A stretch of DNA of 64,000 nucleotides, taken from positions 2,046,001-2,110,000 of the forward strand of contig NZ_CP124747.1 of NCBI RefSeq assembly GCF_041860085.1. The letters run 5' to 3'. A model generated the notes under the pieces. It searched no databases, was not told where the DNA came from, and saw only the letters and a list, made by a program, of their open reading frames with translations. Positions 17,744 to 27,198 of the stretch are shown here, in pieces. Position 1 is the first letter of the stretch, and each line of letters starts with the position of its first letter. Made by a program: the position numbers and the translations under genes. Source of the DNA: Schlesneria sp. DSM 10557 (GTDB lineage Bacteria > Planctomycetota > Planctomycetia > Planctomycetales > Planctomycetaceae).

Positions 17744-18526
17744 ATGCGAAGAATGTTGCTGGGATTGATGATGGTGATGGGTATGTCCGGCACCACAATG
17801 GGTGGTTGGGCATACGAGTACAGCGGCAGTGCAACCGGTCTACAGGCCGATGTCACGCTCTTGGCTTTGCCTGTGGCTCAGGCGGGCCCACTTCCCGCTT
17901 GGGGCGGTGCGGATAGCACCACGGTAGCCAGCGCGGGGATCTCGATTCCACTTGTCCTCGGATCATATGATCTGGTTGAGACGGGCGTTCTGAGTTCCAG
18001 TACCGATGGCGGCAACGCTGTCGTTGGTCAGACCGGTTCCCATTCGAGCGTTGCCAATATCAGCCTGCTGGACGGACTCGTGCAGGTGACGGCTGTTTCA
18101 TCAACGGCAATTGCGCAGTTCAACACGACCACGGGTATTGGTTCCTTCTCTGGTGACTCCGTGATCACTGGACTGACCATCGGTGGAAATGCCGTCACAC
18201 TCACGGGCCCCAATCAGACTGTGTCGATCGAACTCCTCGGCGTGACGATCGCTTCGCTCACCATTAACGAGCAGATCTCCAGCATCAGTCCCGATGGTCA
18301 GAACGTCAGCATGACCGTCAATGCTCTTCACCTGCAGGTTCTGGGCATTCCCGGAGTCCTTTCTGTCGCTGATGTCATCATCGGTCAATCCAAAGCCGGT
18401 GTCATTCAGCACGTTCCCGAACCAAGCAGTTTCGCCATGGTTCTGGGTGCATTTGCTGTCGGTGGCGGATGGAAATTCGCCCGTCGCAAGAAAGCAGACA
18501 GCACCGACGCGGAAGCCACCGTGTAA
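17744..18526 (+). CDS. PEP-CTERM sorted exported protein
   Basis: The 260-aa product has a signal peptide and a Ser/Thr/Gly-rich beta-type body (for example AGISIPLVLGSYDLVETGVL). A C-terminal sorting signal VPEPSSFAMVLGAFAVGGGW is followed by KFARRKK, the PEP motif, hydrophobic helix and basic tail read by exosortases. The body, with its repeated VTLTGPNQTVSIELLG-like strands, resembles choice-of-anchor exported proteins. The start at 17744 has a strong GGGGGG ribosome site; the ATG at 17711 has none. It is expected at the surface or in the matrix. No exosortase is in the window. Followed by a strong terminator. Confidence 0.88.
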   Translation: MRRMLLGLMMVMGMSGTTMGGWAYEYSGSATGLQADVTLLALPVAQAGPLPAWGGADSTTVASAGISIPLVLGSYDLVETGVLSSSTDGGNAVVGQTGSHSSVANISLLDGLVQVTAVSSTAIAQFNTTTGIGSFSGDSVITGLTIGGNAVTLTGPNQTVSIELLGVTIASLTINEQISSISPDGQNVSMTVNALHLQVLGIPGVLSVADVIIGQSKAGVIQHVPEPSSFAMVLGAFAVGGGWKFARRKKADSTDAEATV

Positions 18527-18567
18527 CCCTTCGCGGTTCTGATCGCACCTGATCGACACACAAGAAT

Positions 18568-18611
18568 GCCCGTACTTTGCTTGACAGCCAGGTACGGGCG
18601 TTTTGTTTTTT
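18568..18611 (+). terminator. Intrinsic terminator after PEP-CTERM gene
   Basis: GCCCGTAC (18568-18575) pairs with GTACGGGC (18592-18599) and is followed by a T-rich tail, TTTTGTTTTTT. Confidence 0.85.
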
Positions 18612-18895
18612 ATCGAGGTAGAAAAGGGCTCCCGAAGCGAAGGCCCAACACTTTCAACAACCCTGTACATCGAACGCTCCTGTCACTCTCCGGATCCCGC
18701 ACGACTTCTTCCCCGGTCGCCCCTGCTTCGATTACAATCCTGCGGCCCTCTCTCCGTTGCGGCTGCAAAGTCAGATCCCAGGAGTGAGGTTCCCGACAAA
18801 CCTGTTCTCACCTCAGATTCGGTGTGGCGGAGACCGCTCCAGAAGGCCTCTGATTCTAACCCATTTCCCCATCAAGCGGCTCTCCCTCTGTGTGC
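18612..18895. other. Intergenic upstream of glycosyltransferase
   Basis: No gene is supported in this stretch. No clear ribosome site precedes the following glycosyltransferase start, so its translation signal is unclear. Confidence 0.35.
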
Positions 18896-20143
18896 ATGAT
18901 GCCTGTTCGACGGATCGCTCTCATCTTCGAATTCAACACGTTGAATGGGGGCGAGAGATCGATGCTGGCGGCACTGGACTGGTTGAAGACTCATCGGCCG
19001 GATCTCGAATTCCATGCACTCGGCCCATCAACGGGTCGCCTGGCTGAAGCACTGCGAAGTCGCTTCATCCCGCTGCATCACTGGTCGGTCCGCGATCCGG
19101 CAGGGAACCGGCTGACTGCGGATCGAATCTTGTCAGAACTCCTAAACGGACTTGGCAAAATCAAGCCCGATCTCGTCCATGCCAACTCTCTCTCCATGAG
19201 CCGCCTGCTGGGCCCCCTCCGCAGTCGGCTTGAGGTTCCGACGACGGGCCACCTGCGCGACATTATCAAACTGAGCAGGGGGGCGATTGACGATCTGAAT
19301 CTCAACGACCGACTCATCGCCGTCTCGCATGCGACACGAAACTTTCATCTCCAGCAGGGACTCCGAGAACAACTCGTCAACGTTGTTCACAACGGGATTG
19401 ACTGTGGATCGGAAACGAAAGTGAGGGAGAAACGCTGGCTGCTGGACGAACTTCAGCTCTCTCCCGCAGAGCAGTCCCGGTGTGAAGAACGGATACGACA
19501 GAACACCCTCCGTTGCTCGATGCCGCCCACCCCCGACGCGCGCATCCTGTCGACCGAACCACTCCTGATTACCTGTATTGGACAGATTGGATTAAGAAAG
19601 GGATTGGACGTCGTCGCTGCTGCGGCGCTTCGTATCACCCAGAAGAGACCGGACGTTCATTTTCTGATGATTGGGGAACGAACATCTCAAAAAGCCGAAA
19701 GCGTTCAGTTCGAAAGTTCGCTGCGGCAACGGATCGCCGAGGATGGGGTCAGTTCCCACGTCCACTGGCTCGGCCACCGCGATGATGTCCCCCGCATTCT
19801 TCGTGCAGTCGATCTCCTCGTGCATCCTGCCAATCAGGAACCGTTCGGCCGGGTCCTGCTGGAAGCGTCTGCAGCGGGGTTACCGATCGTCGCCACCGAT
19901 GTCGGCGGCACTTCCGAGATCGTACTTGACGGTCAGACCGGGGTTCTTGTGCCACCACGTGATCCGGTCGCCCTTGCTGAAGCGGTCGCATCGATCTTGT
20001 CGAATCCCAGCGAAGCACAGCGGATGGGAGCAGCCGCGAGAGAGCGTACGGCGCAATTGTTTTCGAGTGCGTCGTCAGCTCAACATCTCGCGCAGATCTG
20101 GGACAGTGTACTCAGAATGACTCGTGGCGACCAAAACGCGTGA
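18896..20143 (+). CDS. Glycosyltransferase family 4 (GT-B fold)
   Basis: The 415-aa protein has an N-terminal Rossmann domain (RRIALIFEFNTLNGGERSML, with the acceptor-side GG loop). The C-terminal donor-binding domain reads LLITCIGQIGLRKGLDVVAA, then HVHWLGHRDDVPRILRAVDL, then EPFGRVLLEASAAGLPIVAT. The last has the E-x7-E nucleotide-sugar signature of GT4 enzymes. It would transfer a sugar from an NDP-sugar to a polysaccharide, lipid or protein acceptor at the cytoplasmic face. There is no other glycan gene beside it. The exact start (18896 or 18899) is uncertain because no ribosome site is visible. Confidence 0.9.
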   Translation: MMPVRRIALIFEFNTLNGGERSMLAALDWLKTHRPDLEFHALGPSTGRLAEALRSRFIPLHHWSVRDPAGNRLTADRILSELLNGLGKIKPDLVHANSLSMSRLLGPLRSRLEVPTTGHLRDIIKLSRGAIDDLNLNDRLIAVSHATRNFHLQQGLREQLVNVVHNGIDCGSETKVREKRWLLDELQLSPAEQSRCEERIRQNTLRCSMPPTPDARILSTEPLLITCIGQIGLRKGLDVVAAAALRITQKRPDVHFLMIGERTSQKAESVQFESSLRQRIAEDGVSSHVHWLGHRDDVPRILRAVDLLVHPANQEPFGRVLLEASAAGLPIVATDVGGTSEIVLDGQTGVLVPPRDPVALAEAVASILSNPSEAQRMGAAARERTAQLFSSASSAQHLAQIWDSVLRMTRGDQNA

Positions 20144-20619
20144 ATTTGGCAGAAATTGCCGATTCTCAAATATCGTCTTGGTCTTTTCAGGTGCAATCTC
20201 TACCCCTCTTCTCCAAGCGGAACGGCCATGTTCAGCGGTCGTTCAAGTCTGTCCTCGCGTTCCGTCGATAGCGACAGTGCAGTCCAGGAACGACTTACGG
20301 CTTCTCACGGAATGAGAGTCCGCTTCTTCGTTCAGGACCGGCAGCAGCAGAGTCGGGTGTCTCACTGGAGGAACAGTGTAACTGGCTCACTGGCAGTGAA
20401 TTGGGTTCCCCGGAAAACCAGTTTTCAGCCGTTCTGAAACTGAACATGTCCACCGCAGGAGTACTTTCCATTCGCCCTCATGCGACGAGTTGCGAAGCAG
20501 TGCACGATGCTCCCGTCGAGCATCGAACGCAGCCCGCATCGTATGCATGTTCGGATGGCCTGCTTCGACGCTGGATCTCGGTTTTCACCGCTCAAGTATT
20601 CGGATTACGGAGTTCCGTC
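20144..20619. other. Intergenic, no gene seen
   Basis: The frame of the next gene stays open upstream to about 20401, but no start there has a ribosome site and the extra residues are not signal-like. I see no other feature. Confidence 0.4.
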
Positions 20620-22302
20620 ATGGACGGCCGACTCGCAGTGTTGGGGTTTCTGGTCACTTTGATGTGGCCGGCTACGGGTTGGTCAGATCCTTTGCCCAAA
20701 CCGACGCATACCAGCAAGACTCGCTTCCGCATCCCCTTCAAGATTGACTCCGCCACTCTCAATAAGATCGACGCACGTGAAATACAGTTACACGTCTCTC
20801 CCAACCAGGGGCAGACATGGGAACTGGCACAAGTCCTTCCTCCCAGCGGCGGAAAGTTTGAACACACCTGCTCGGCCGAAGGAGAGTACTGGTTCGCCGT
20901 AAAAACCGTTGATGGCCAAAACCAGCTCCATCCTCCGCGCGGAACCTACGAAACGGGACTGATCGTTGTCGTCGACACGACCAACCCCGTACTCGAACTG
21001 TCACTCCAGCAAATCGCCGCTGGAAAGGTTCAACTGCGCTGGCGTGCCAGCGACACCCACCTGGATATTAACTCGCTGCGCATCGAATACCTCACTCAGG
21101 AATCGAGCGACTGGGTGCCGCTTGATCTGGCACCTCGAGCGCGGGGCGAAACGGCCTGGGTCGTCGGCAAAACGGGAGTTGTCTCCGTTCGCGGCAGCAT
21201 CGCCGACTTCGCCGGAAATGTGGCGAACGCGCGCACCCAGACCGATGTGGATGCCGCCAATCATCCTGCCACCAAAGCGCGCCCCGTTCCCCAGGGGAAG
21301 ATTGCCACCAGCCCGCCCAACAACGAGCTCGCCAAGACCTTAAGCGACGAGGAGGATCTCGTTCTTGCCAGCCCTCCGTCCGCTCCTGTCGAGCAGGAAG
21401 TGGCTTCAAACCACGACGACCTGATCCCGCCATCACCGACCTCAGCCGAGCCCCCGCAGGGTTATGGTTTCAGCCGGCCACGAATGAAGGCGGTCTCGGC
21501 CCGTCCTCGAGAGCCTCTTCCTCGTTCAGCACCGTCGAACCAGGGGCCGTTTACTCCGGCAAAGTTGGGTGCCACCAACGCAACTGCGACCACGCCCATG
21601 TTCGTCTCACGAACCACCACAACAGATCCGTCTGAGAAACGGGCAGAACCGACGTCTCAAATCCATCGGCATGTGAATTCACGTCGCTTCCAGTTGGGAT
21701 ACAAACTGGAAGACGTCGGCCCCTCCGGAATCGACGCGATCGAACTGTTTATCACGGATGATAACGGCAAAACCTGGTGGAACTATGGCGAGGACCCCGA
21801 CCTCCAAAGCCCCTTTGACGTCGAGGTTCCCGAAGATCGGGAATACGGTTTCGCCATTCGTGCCAGAAGCAAGGCAGGTCTGGCGATTGAACCGCCTGCT
21901 CCGGACGAGCCTCCCACGATTGTCGTGGGCATTGACCGCACTCCCCCTCGGGTTGAACTGTTGCCTGCGCAACAGGGGCACGCAGACAAGGCGAATCAGT
22001 TACTGCTGAAGTGGCAGATCGTCGAAGAACACCCGGCTGAGAAACCGGTCTCCATTTACTACGCCGCCAATCGCACCGGCCCGTGGGAACTCATCAGCGG
22101 ATGGAGAGAGAACAACAACGGAGAGTTCACCTGGACCGTCGGACAAGCCGTCCCCGCCCAGTTCTATCTCCGACTGCTTGTCCGTGATGCGGCCGGAAAT
22201 GTGGCGAAGGCCGAAACGCAGCAGCCAATCGCCATGGATCCCGTGCATCCAACGGCAAAGCTACTGGACATTGTCGGGCCTGAGGTCTCTCCGCCCCAAT
22301 AA
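20620..22302 (+). CDS. Secreted protein with duplicated beta-sandwich modules
   Basis: The 560-aa product has a signal peptide (MDGRLAVLGFLVTLMWPATG). It contains two related halves joined by a Pro/Ser/Thr-rich linker. Half one reads IQLHVSPNQGQTWE, EGEYWFAVKTVDG, DTTNPVLELS and ends IADFAGNVANA. Half two reads IELFITDDNGKTWW, DREYGFAIRARSKAG, DRTPPRVELLPA and ends VRDAAGNVAKA. Each half looks like two Ig/fibronectin-like sandwiches, common in planctomycete secreted proteins. No enzyme motif is present; a binding or structural role is likely. The start at 20620 has ACGGAG seven bases upstream. Confidence 0.82.
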   Translation: MDGRLAVLGFLVTLMWPATGWSDPLPKPTHTSKTRFRIPFKIDSATLNKIDAREIQLHVSPNQGQTWELAQVLPPSGGKFEHTCSAEGEYWFAVKTVDGQNQLHPPRGTYETGLIVVVDTTNPVLELSLQQIAAGKVQLRWRASDTHLDINSLRIEYLTQESSDWVPLDLAPRARGETAWVVGKTGVVSVRGSIADFAGNVANARTQTDVDAANHPATKARPVPQGKIATSPPNNELAKTLSDEEDLVLASPPSAPVEQEVASNHDDLIPPSPTSAEPPQGYGFSRPRMKAVSARPREPLPRSAPSNQGPFTPAKLGATNATATTPMFVSRTTTTDPSEKRAEPTSQIHRHVNSRRFQLGYKLEDVGPSGIDAIELFITDDNGKTWWNYGEDPDLQSPFDVEVPEDREYGFAIRARSKAGLAIEPPAPDEPPTIVVGIDRTPPRVELLPAQQGHADKANQLLLKWQIVEEHPAEKPVSIYYAANRTGPWELISGWRENNNGEFTWTVGQAVPAQFYLRLLVRDAAGNVAKAETQQPIAMDPVHPTAKLLDIVGPEVSPPQ

Positions 22303-22374
22303 CAGCATCATCCCCGAGAACGGAGTGCACATGCGGACACGCGCTCGTCTTGGAGTAAGAAACACTGTAAGCAA

Positions 22375-22413
22375 AGAACGTTCGGACGCCGTTGACGGGT
22401 GTCCGAACGTTCT
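22375..22413. terminator. Bidirectional hairpin between convergent genes
   Basis: AGAACGTTCGGAC (22375-22387) pairs perfectly with GTCCGAACGTTCT (22401-22413). It lies between the plus-strand secreted protein and minus-strand leuB. There is no T-tract, so termination is inferred from position. Confidence 0.55.
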
Positions 22414-22577
22414 ATCAGCAGAGCAGGGGGGATCGCGATTGTTGTCCGGCCAGACCCCGCATTTGCAGTTGACGATCTGCATCGCCCGGGTCCCACAGGT
22501 GCACTGGCCCGAACATCGGGAACCAACGCCGCAAACCATTGCCTGAGGCAGGCGACGGTTTGTGGTTCGTGCGTCGT

Positions 22578-23654
22578 TCAGCCGGCCAGTTCTGCAATGA
22601 CCAGCGACCCCATGGCCTCGGTGCCGAGACTCGATCCAGCTCCACCTGCCAGGTCTGCAGTCCGGTGCCCCTTGGCCAGAATACGGTCGACAGCAGCCTC
22701 AATCGCCGCAGCTTCCTGTTCCAGCTTCAATGAGTGTCGCAAGAGCAGGGCAGAAGCCAGAATCGTCGCCAGCGGGTTCGCAATCCCTTTACCGGCGATA
22801 TCCGGTGCCGACCCGTGGATTGGTTCATAAAGTCCGGGGCCGGAGGATCCGATCGAGGCAGACGGCAGCATCCCCATCGAACCGGGCAACATCGATCCTT
22901 CATCGGTCAGAATGTCACCAAACAGGTTCTCGGTCACCACCACGTCGAAGGCACGGGGCTTCGAGATCAGGTGCATCGCCATCGCGTCGACCAGCACGTT
23001 TTCGTACTGAACGTCCGGAAATTCGGTCTTCATCACGCGTTCGAACGTCTTCCGCCACAGCCGTGAGACTTCCAGCACGTTCGCTTTATCGACCGAGGTG
23101 ACCTTCTTCCGGCGTCCCCGAGCCGCTTCACCCGCCAGCCGCACAATCCGCTCAATCTCATGCGTCGAATAGACCATGGTGTTGTGAGCCGATTCGCCGC
23201 TTTCGTGCGGTTCCTTGCCAGAGGGTCCGAAGTAGATCCCGCCGGTCAGCTCGCGGAAGAACAGGATGTCTGTTCCGGAAACGATCTCGGACTTCAGCGG
23301 GGATGCGGCGACGAGGTGCGGCGAGACGGAAATGGGTCTCAGATTGGCAAACAGCCCCAATTCCTTACGAATCTTGAGCAGTCCCGCTTCGGGCCGGGTC
23401 TTCGCATTCGGATCGTCCCACTTCGGACCACCCACCGCTCCCAGCAGGACCGCCTGCGATGCCTTGCAAGCCGCGAGGGTTTCGTCGGGAAGTGCGTTGC
23501 CAAACTGATCGATCGCACAACCGCCGATCGGGTGCGAGCTGAATTCAAAAGTGTGGCCGAACTTCTTCGCCACTTCTTTCAGGACTCGTTCACCCTGAGC
23601 AATCACTTCCGGACCAATCCCATCACCAGGCAGCAAAACAATATGAGCTTGCAC
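22578..23654 (-). CDS. leuB: 3-isopropylmalate dehydrogenase
   Basis: This is a 358-aa full-length enzyme: [20 protein letters not shown] at the N terminus, [32 protein letters not shown] (substrate Arg residues), [14 protein letters not shown] and the metal-binding [20 protein letters not shown] region. The C-terminal adenosine-binding part is [19 protein letters not shown]. It oxidises and decarboxylates (2R,3S)-3-isopropylmalate with NAD+ and Mg2+/Mn2+ in leucine biosynthesis, in the cytoplasm. The start is GTG at 23654 with AAGGG upstream. It is not next to leuA, leuC or leuD here, so the pathway is dispersed. Confidence 0.97.
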   Translation of the reverse strand: MQAHIVLLPGDGIGPEVIAQGERVLKEVAKKFGHTFEFSSHPIGGCAIDQFGNALPDETLAACKASQAVLLGAVGGPKWDDPNAKTRPEAGLLKIRKELGLFANLRPISVSPHLVAASPLKSEIVSGTDILFFRELTGGIYFGPSGKEPHESGESAHNTMVYSTHEIERIVRLAGEAARGRRKKVTSVDKANVLEVSRLWRKTFERVMKTEFPDVQYENVLVDAMAMHLISKPRAFDVVVTENLFGDILTDEGSMLPGSMGMLPSASIGSSGPGLYEPIHGSAPDIAGKGIANPLATILASALLLRHSLKLEQEAAAIEAAVDRILAKGHRTADLAGGAGSSLGTEAMGSLVIAELAG

Positions 23655-23935
23655 CGCGCATCAACCCTTCAAAGTACGAAAGAAGCGACCAGATCTTTCG
23701 CCACACTCTAAGTCACGGCAACGACGGGGGGAAGCGTCTACCGCCCGGAAGAAGCACGACCTGTCGCGAAATTTTCCACGACGCAAAACGAACCGGATCG
23801 ATCCATCCCAATCCCGGTGACTTCACCCCAGCCCCGGTGACGAGGCGAGAAATTCGACAGCATTCCCCCCCGACGGCAGCCTCACTCCATACTGGCGAAG
23901 GGACAAACCTGCTGTCGAACGAGCAGGGGATGACT
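23655..23935. other. Intergenic, no gene seen
   Basis: This is the upstream region of leuB. No leader peptide with a run of Leu codons and no attenuator was recognised. Confidence 0.4.
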
Positions 23936-24290
23936 TCAAAAGTTATCCAGAACCTCGCCGCCGCTGGCCGTAAAGAGCCTCTTTAACGTCTGTCGATCGA
24001 TATTTTCAGAAACGAATCGCACCGAGCCGTCAGCCATGAATGCGTGGAAGCCGCCAATTCGAGTCTTGGCCAGTCCCTTGAGAGATCATCGAAATCAAGT
24101 TCCAGATCCTCAGAGTTCGTCCAGACCACGGCATGGTCGGATTCCGCCTCGACCGCCATGATCGTCTTGCCTAATCCGTCGTTCACATCGGTCATCGCCG
24201 GACCTGTCTCACCACCGAACATCGTCCCTTCACCCGTCACGATCAGGTATCGTGTCTTTCTCTGCTGCGTCAGGTCGATGTCATTCGGTG
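23936..24290 (-). pseudogene. DUF1559 prepilin-like gene, C-terminal remnant with frameshift
   Basis: On the minus strand one frame reads YLIVTGEGTMFGGETGPAMT, then DVNDGLGKTIMAVEAESDHA and VVWTNSEDLELDFDDLS. A frame change around 24060 leads to KTRIGGFHAFMADGSVRFVS, then ENIDRQTLKRLFTASGGEVL and a stop at 23936. These blocks are the C-terminal third of DUF1559 proteins, in the right order. The N-terminal prepilin helix and central domain are missing. It is a decayed relic of a second DUF1559 gene, not a functional protein. Confidence 0.8.
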
Positions 24291-24798
24291 AACCATACGT
24301 CGAGGGCCTGCGCGAGAGAATCGCAGTCGATTACAAGCCGCAATAATGCAAGCCCCTATTCTGCGTCCAAGATAACAAGATAGAGGGATGTTAATCATGC
24401 TCGTCAGACGGAATTCAGACATACGACGGATACGTCGGGGCGACGGAAACACCTTGGGTCACGGGTCCCTTCAATTTGCACCGCAACGGACGAACTTGCA
24501 TCTCGACATTGCCCCACAGGTCGCGCCGCCGACAAGTCTGCCGGTTCTTTCCCACGGTCAGTTCACCGGCGTTCGTCGAACATGTGACACCAGGCCAATA
24601 CCTTGCACGCTGTAGCGCACGATTCACGCTGAATCCGTTTGCAGTCTTGCCTCGGCCCGGATTCCATCTCGCAAACACGAGCAAGATCGCAACGGACTCT
24701 TCCTCCACATCCCGTTGAGTTGCGACCCGCTTCCGTCAGCGAGAAACTGATCACCTCGCACGAGCCGCGTCATCCACCAGGATTCAGGCAAACAACTC
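24291..24798. other. Intergenic, no gene recognised
   Basis: Several short frames exist but none shows family features. Given the adjoining DUF1559 relic this may be decayed coding sequence. I cannot name it. Confidence 0.35.
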
Positions 24799-25290
24799 AT
24801 GAAAGCCGAAATCACCAAAGCCCCTGTGGCAGAAACCGAGATGCTCATCCGCAGGCCTGTCGCGGATGTATTCGAGGCATTTATTAATCCCGATGTGATC
24901 ACCCAATTCTGGTTCACCCGAAGCACCGGGCGACTCGCCGCGGGTCAGGAAGTCACCTGGTATTGGGATATGTATGCAGGCTCGACACGGGTCGTGGTCG
25001 TTGCCTTTGAGCCCCACCAACGAGTCCAGTTCGAGTGGGATGGGTACAGTGGCCGCACGACCGTCGAGTGGAAATTCACTGCCCGAGACGATTCCAGCAC
25101 CTTCGTCACCATCACCGAATCAGGCTGGACAGGCACCGGAGACGAACTCGTAAAATACGTCGCCGATTCGACACAGGGGTTTACATGGACACTCGCCGGA
25201 GCCAAGGCCTATCTCGAACACGGCATCAAACTCAACTTCGTCGCCGACAAATGCCCCGACGCCCACGTCGCGGGATGGAGCCCACAGTAA
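24799..25290 (+). CDS. SRPBCC/AHSA1 (START-like) domain protein
   Basis: The 163-aa protein reads ETEMLIRRPVADVFEAFINP, then TQFWFTRSTGRLAAGQEVTW, then AFEPHQRVQFEWDG and TFVTITESGWTG. This is the helix-grip order of the activator-of-Hsp90-ATPase-homologue group in the SRPBCC superfamily. Such proteins bind hydrophobic ligands or act as small stress or antibiotic-related factors. No catalytic function can be assigned. It is cytoplasmic and stands alone between relic DNA and the accessory island. Confidence 0.87.
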   Translation: MKAEITKAPVAETEMLIRRPVADVFEAFINPDVITQFWFTRSTGRLAAGQEVTWYWDMYAGSTRVVVVAFEPHQRVQFEWDGYSGRTTVEWKFTARDDSSTFVTITESGWTGTGDELVKYVADSTQGFTWTLAGAKAYLEHGIKLNFVADKCPDAHVAGWSPQ

Positions 25291-25751
25291 CACAGAGTGC
25301 AAGGTGATCAAGCTCGCCAGCAACATCCTCGCAGGCCAAGGCTCGATCGTGATTTCCAACTTTGCCTGAGTCGGCTGTGCTGGCCCTGAATAAGAACCAG
25401 ACGAGTCCATGGACATGGTCACGACCCCGGCACATGTCGCCTGGTATCGATCGAGAACTTTGTTGAGCCAGCTAACATCACGCGCTGGGCATGATCATGA
25501 TTCAGAAGTTTGCGCCGGAGATAGACGGAAAACGTCAAGACGCGGACATACGATTGGTCATCCACCCCAGTCGTCTCACAGCACACAACGGGGACAGCCC
25601 ACCCAGTCTGCGAAAAGCAGAACTGACTCCGAGCTCCGTTCCTCTGCCAATTCGGCTCCAGCGGATGAACCGGGATGGCGCCGAAATCACCTCGGATATC
25701 AAGCTGGTCAAGAGTTGTGAGAACTTCTAAACGACATTAAGGTTCAATTGC
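25291..25751. other. Intergenic, no gene seen
   Basis: No frame with recognisable content. This marks the left edge of the accessory island. Confidence 0.35.
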
Positions 25752-26120
25752 GTGTATGCGATCTGCTTAAAATGTGGTGCCAGCAAAAAGAGACCATACG
25801 ATCCATGCGATCAGTGCGGATTTTACCCGACAGACCCTGACTCTATGGAAAAAAGCATTTATCTTTCCTTAGGGAGATACGACACTCCCGCTGAACAGTC
25901 GAAGTATGACACAGAACTCCGAAAGATCGCGAGCGAAATACGCAGAGGTCACGAGATTGGATTCGACAGTGAAGACTTAGCTCGCTTGCGTGGACAACGA
26001 ATCGCGATGGAATCGGTATCGGACGCTGGCGCACTCAAATACTTGCTTCGGGTCTTTTTTCCTGGAATACTCTTTTTACTCGCGATAATTGCACTGCTGC
26101 ACGTACTTAAACTCCGCTAA
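25752..26120 (+). CDS. Small zinc-ribbon protein with C-terminal membrane segment
   Basis: The 122-aa protein starts at a GTG. It opens with a zinc-ribbon-like C-x2-C ... C-x2-C pair (ICLKCGASKK and DPCDQCGFYPTD). A charged helical middle follows, and one transmembrane segment at the C terminus (FFPGILFLLAIIALLHVL). The composition is less GC-rich than the core genes. I recognise a recurring hypothetical-protein type (zinc ribbon plus GFYPTD) but no function. It may be a tail-anchored membrane protein. Confidence 0.7.
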   Translation: MYAICLKCGASKKRPYDPCDQCGFYPTDPDSMEKSIYLSLGRYDTPAEQSKYDTELRKIASEIRRGHEIGFDSEDLARLRGQRIAMESVSDAGALKYLLRVFFPGILFLLAIIALLHVLKLR

Positions 26121-26585
26121 TTTTCGCCTCTTCTATCACATCCACCAGGGAGTGCCCGGCTCCACTGCGCGAACGAAGGCGTGTTCAATGGGCACTGTTC
26201 GACTTCTTTGCCTGAAAGGCCAAGACATATCAGCCGGATGCAAAGCGACGCGGCGAACGCCACAGAGCGACGCCCCGGTAAATCAATCGCTTTGCCTACG
26301 CCCTGTTGAGGGCACAACGAACCAGGAACAGCTCGGATTCGAACTCAATTGGAATCTCGTTGGAGGTGCAACGCAGCCGAAAAAGGCCACGTCGCAATCG
26401 AATGGACACAGCATATCTTGCTAACACGTGGCCGCCGTGTGACAACCAACCACGTTGTAACTCGACGGAATCCATTGCGTCCGGGGAGACCGGCACGCAA
26501 CAGAAAGATCTACGGCCGATCAACAATGTCTGCTGCTTACAGCAACCATGCAGCATCCCCGTGGTCCAGCGTTCCATCCGATCGT

Positions 26586-26633
26586 GCCGACGGGGACGTC
26601 GGCGATCCCGGGACCGCCGACGTCCCCGTCGGC
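26586..26633. repeat. Perfect 19-bp GC-rich inverted repeat
   Basis: GCCGACGGGGACGTCGGCG (26586-26604) and its exact reverse complement (26615-26633) flank a 10-nt loop, ATCCCGGGAC, which itself contains a palindrome. No T-tract follows. Possible roles are a mobile-element hairpin or transcript-end structure. Confidence 0.75.
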
Positions 26634-26674
26634 TTCCTTTCGAGCGATCATACTGTCAGCAATATACGTTGTGT

Positions 26675-26733
26675 CCGGGACACAGCATTTTCTGTTGACA
26701 TTTCAGAGCGTGAGGGCGCTGGAGGTTGCGGGA
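26675..26733 (+). repeat. Dispersed repeat, copy A
   Basis: The core CCGGGACACAGCATTTTCTG is followed by TTGACATTT and a tail containing CTGGAGGTTGC. It shares its core with copies at 32016, 33248 and 35441; the CTGGAGGTTGC tail recurs in the 35441 copy. Confidence 0.65.
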
Positions 26734-27198
26734 CGGAACGGTCACGGGAACACTGCATGTTCACCGTAAGTGGCAGACATTCATGAAAGACCGTAGAGCT
26801 ATCTGTTTGGATTGTCGGTCGCACCGAACGCAATCCAATTCCTGTCGAGTGACGTCAAGATTGATTGTCCCACTGTGGGCTCGGGTGGGACTTCTTCCGT
26901 GTCAATCTGATATGCTGTATCCCCGGGGGGCGCCTTCTACATAGCTGGTTGGCAGCACAAGCAGAGTCGACAGCAACGCGTTGATGCCGACAGAAAGTTT
27001 GAACCGCAGGGGAAGCCTTGCCTGACGCAACCTCGTGCGGCTGACGCCGCCCCGGTAGCCGCGAAGACGCGACAACCGGGGCTACCCTCCCAAGGAGCGA
27101 TACTGATTTGATGAAGGGGATACCAGAGATGCAGTGTCCCAGTGTTCTGCATTGGTAGCGTAGAAGTGACCAATGAGGGAAAGAAGGGAACACAGACA

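Larger units (their letters stand above)
26121..27187. other. Non-coding stretch of the accessory island
   Basis: About 1 kb without a supportable gene. It contains a perfect 19-bp inverted repeat (26586-26633) and one copy of the dispersed CCGGGACACAGC repeat (26675), both listed separately. A looser inverted-repeat region near 27040-27085 has GCCCCGGTAGC and ACCGGGGCTACC. The composition is mixed, which suggests accumulated fragments. Confidence 0.45.

Noticed and set aside
24415-24708. Minus-strand frame of 97 codons upstream of the DUF1559 relic
   Set aside because: No recognisable blocks of DUF1559 or another family; could be decayed DNA but cannot be shown.
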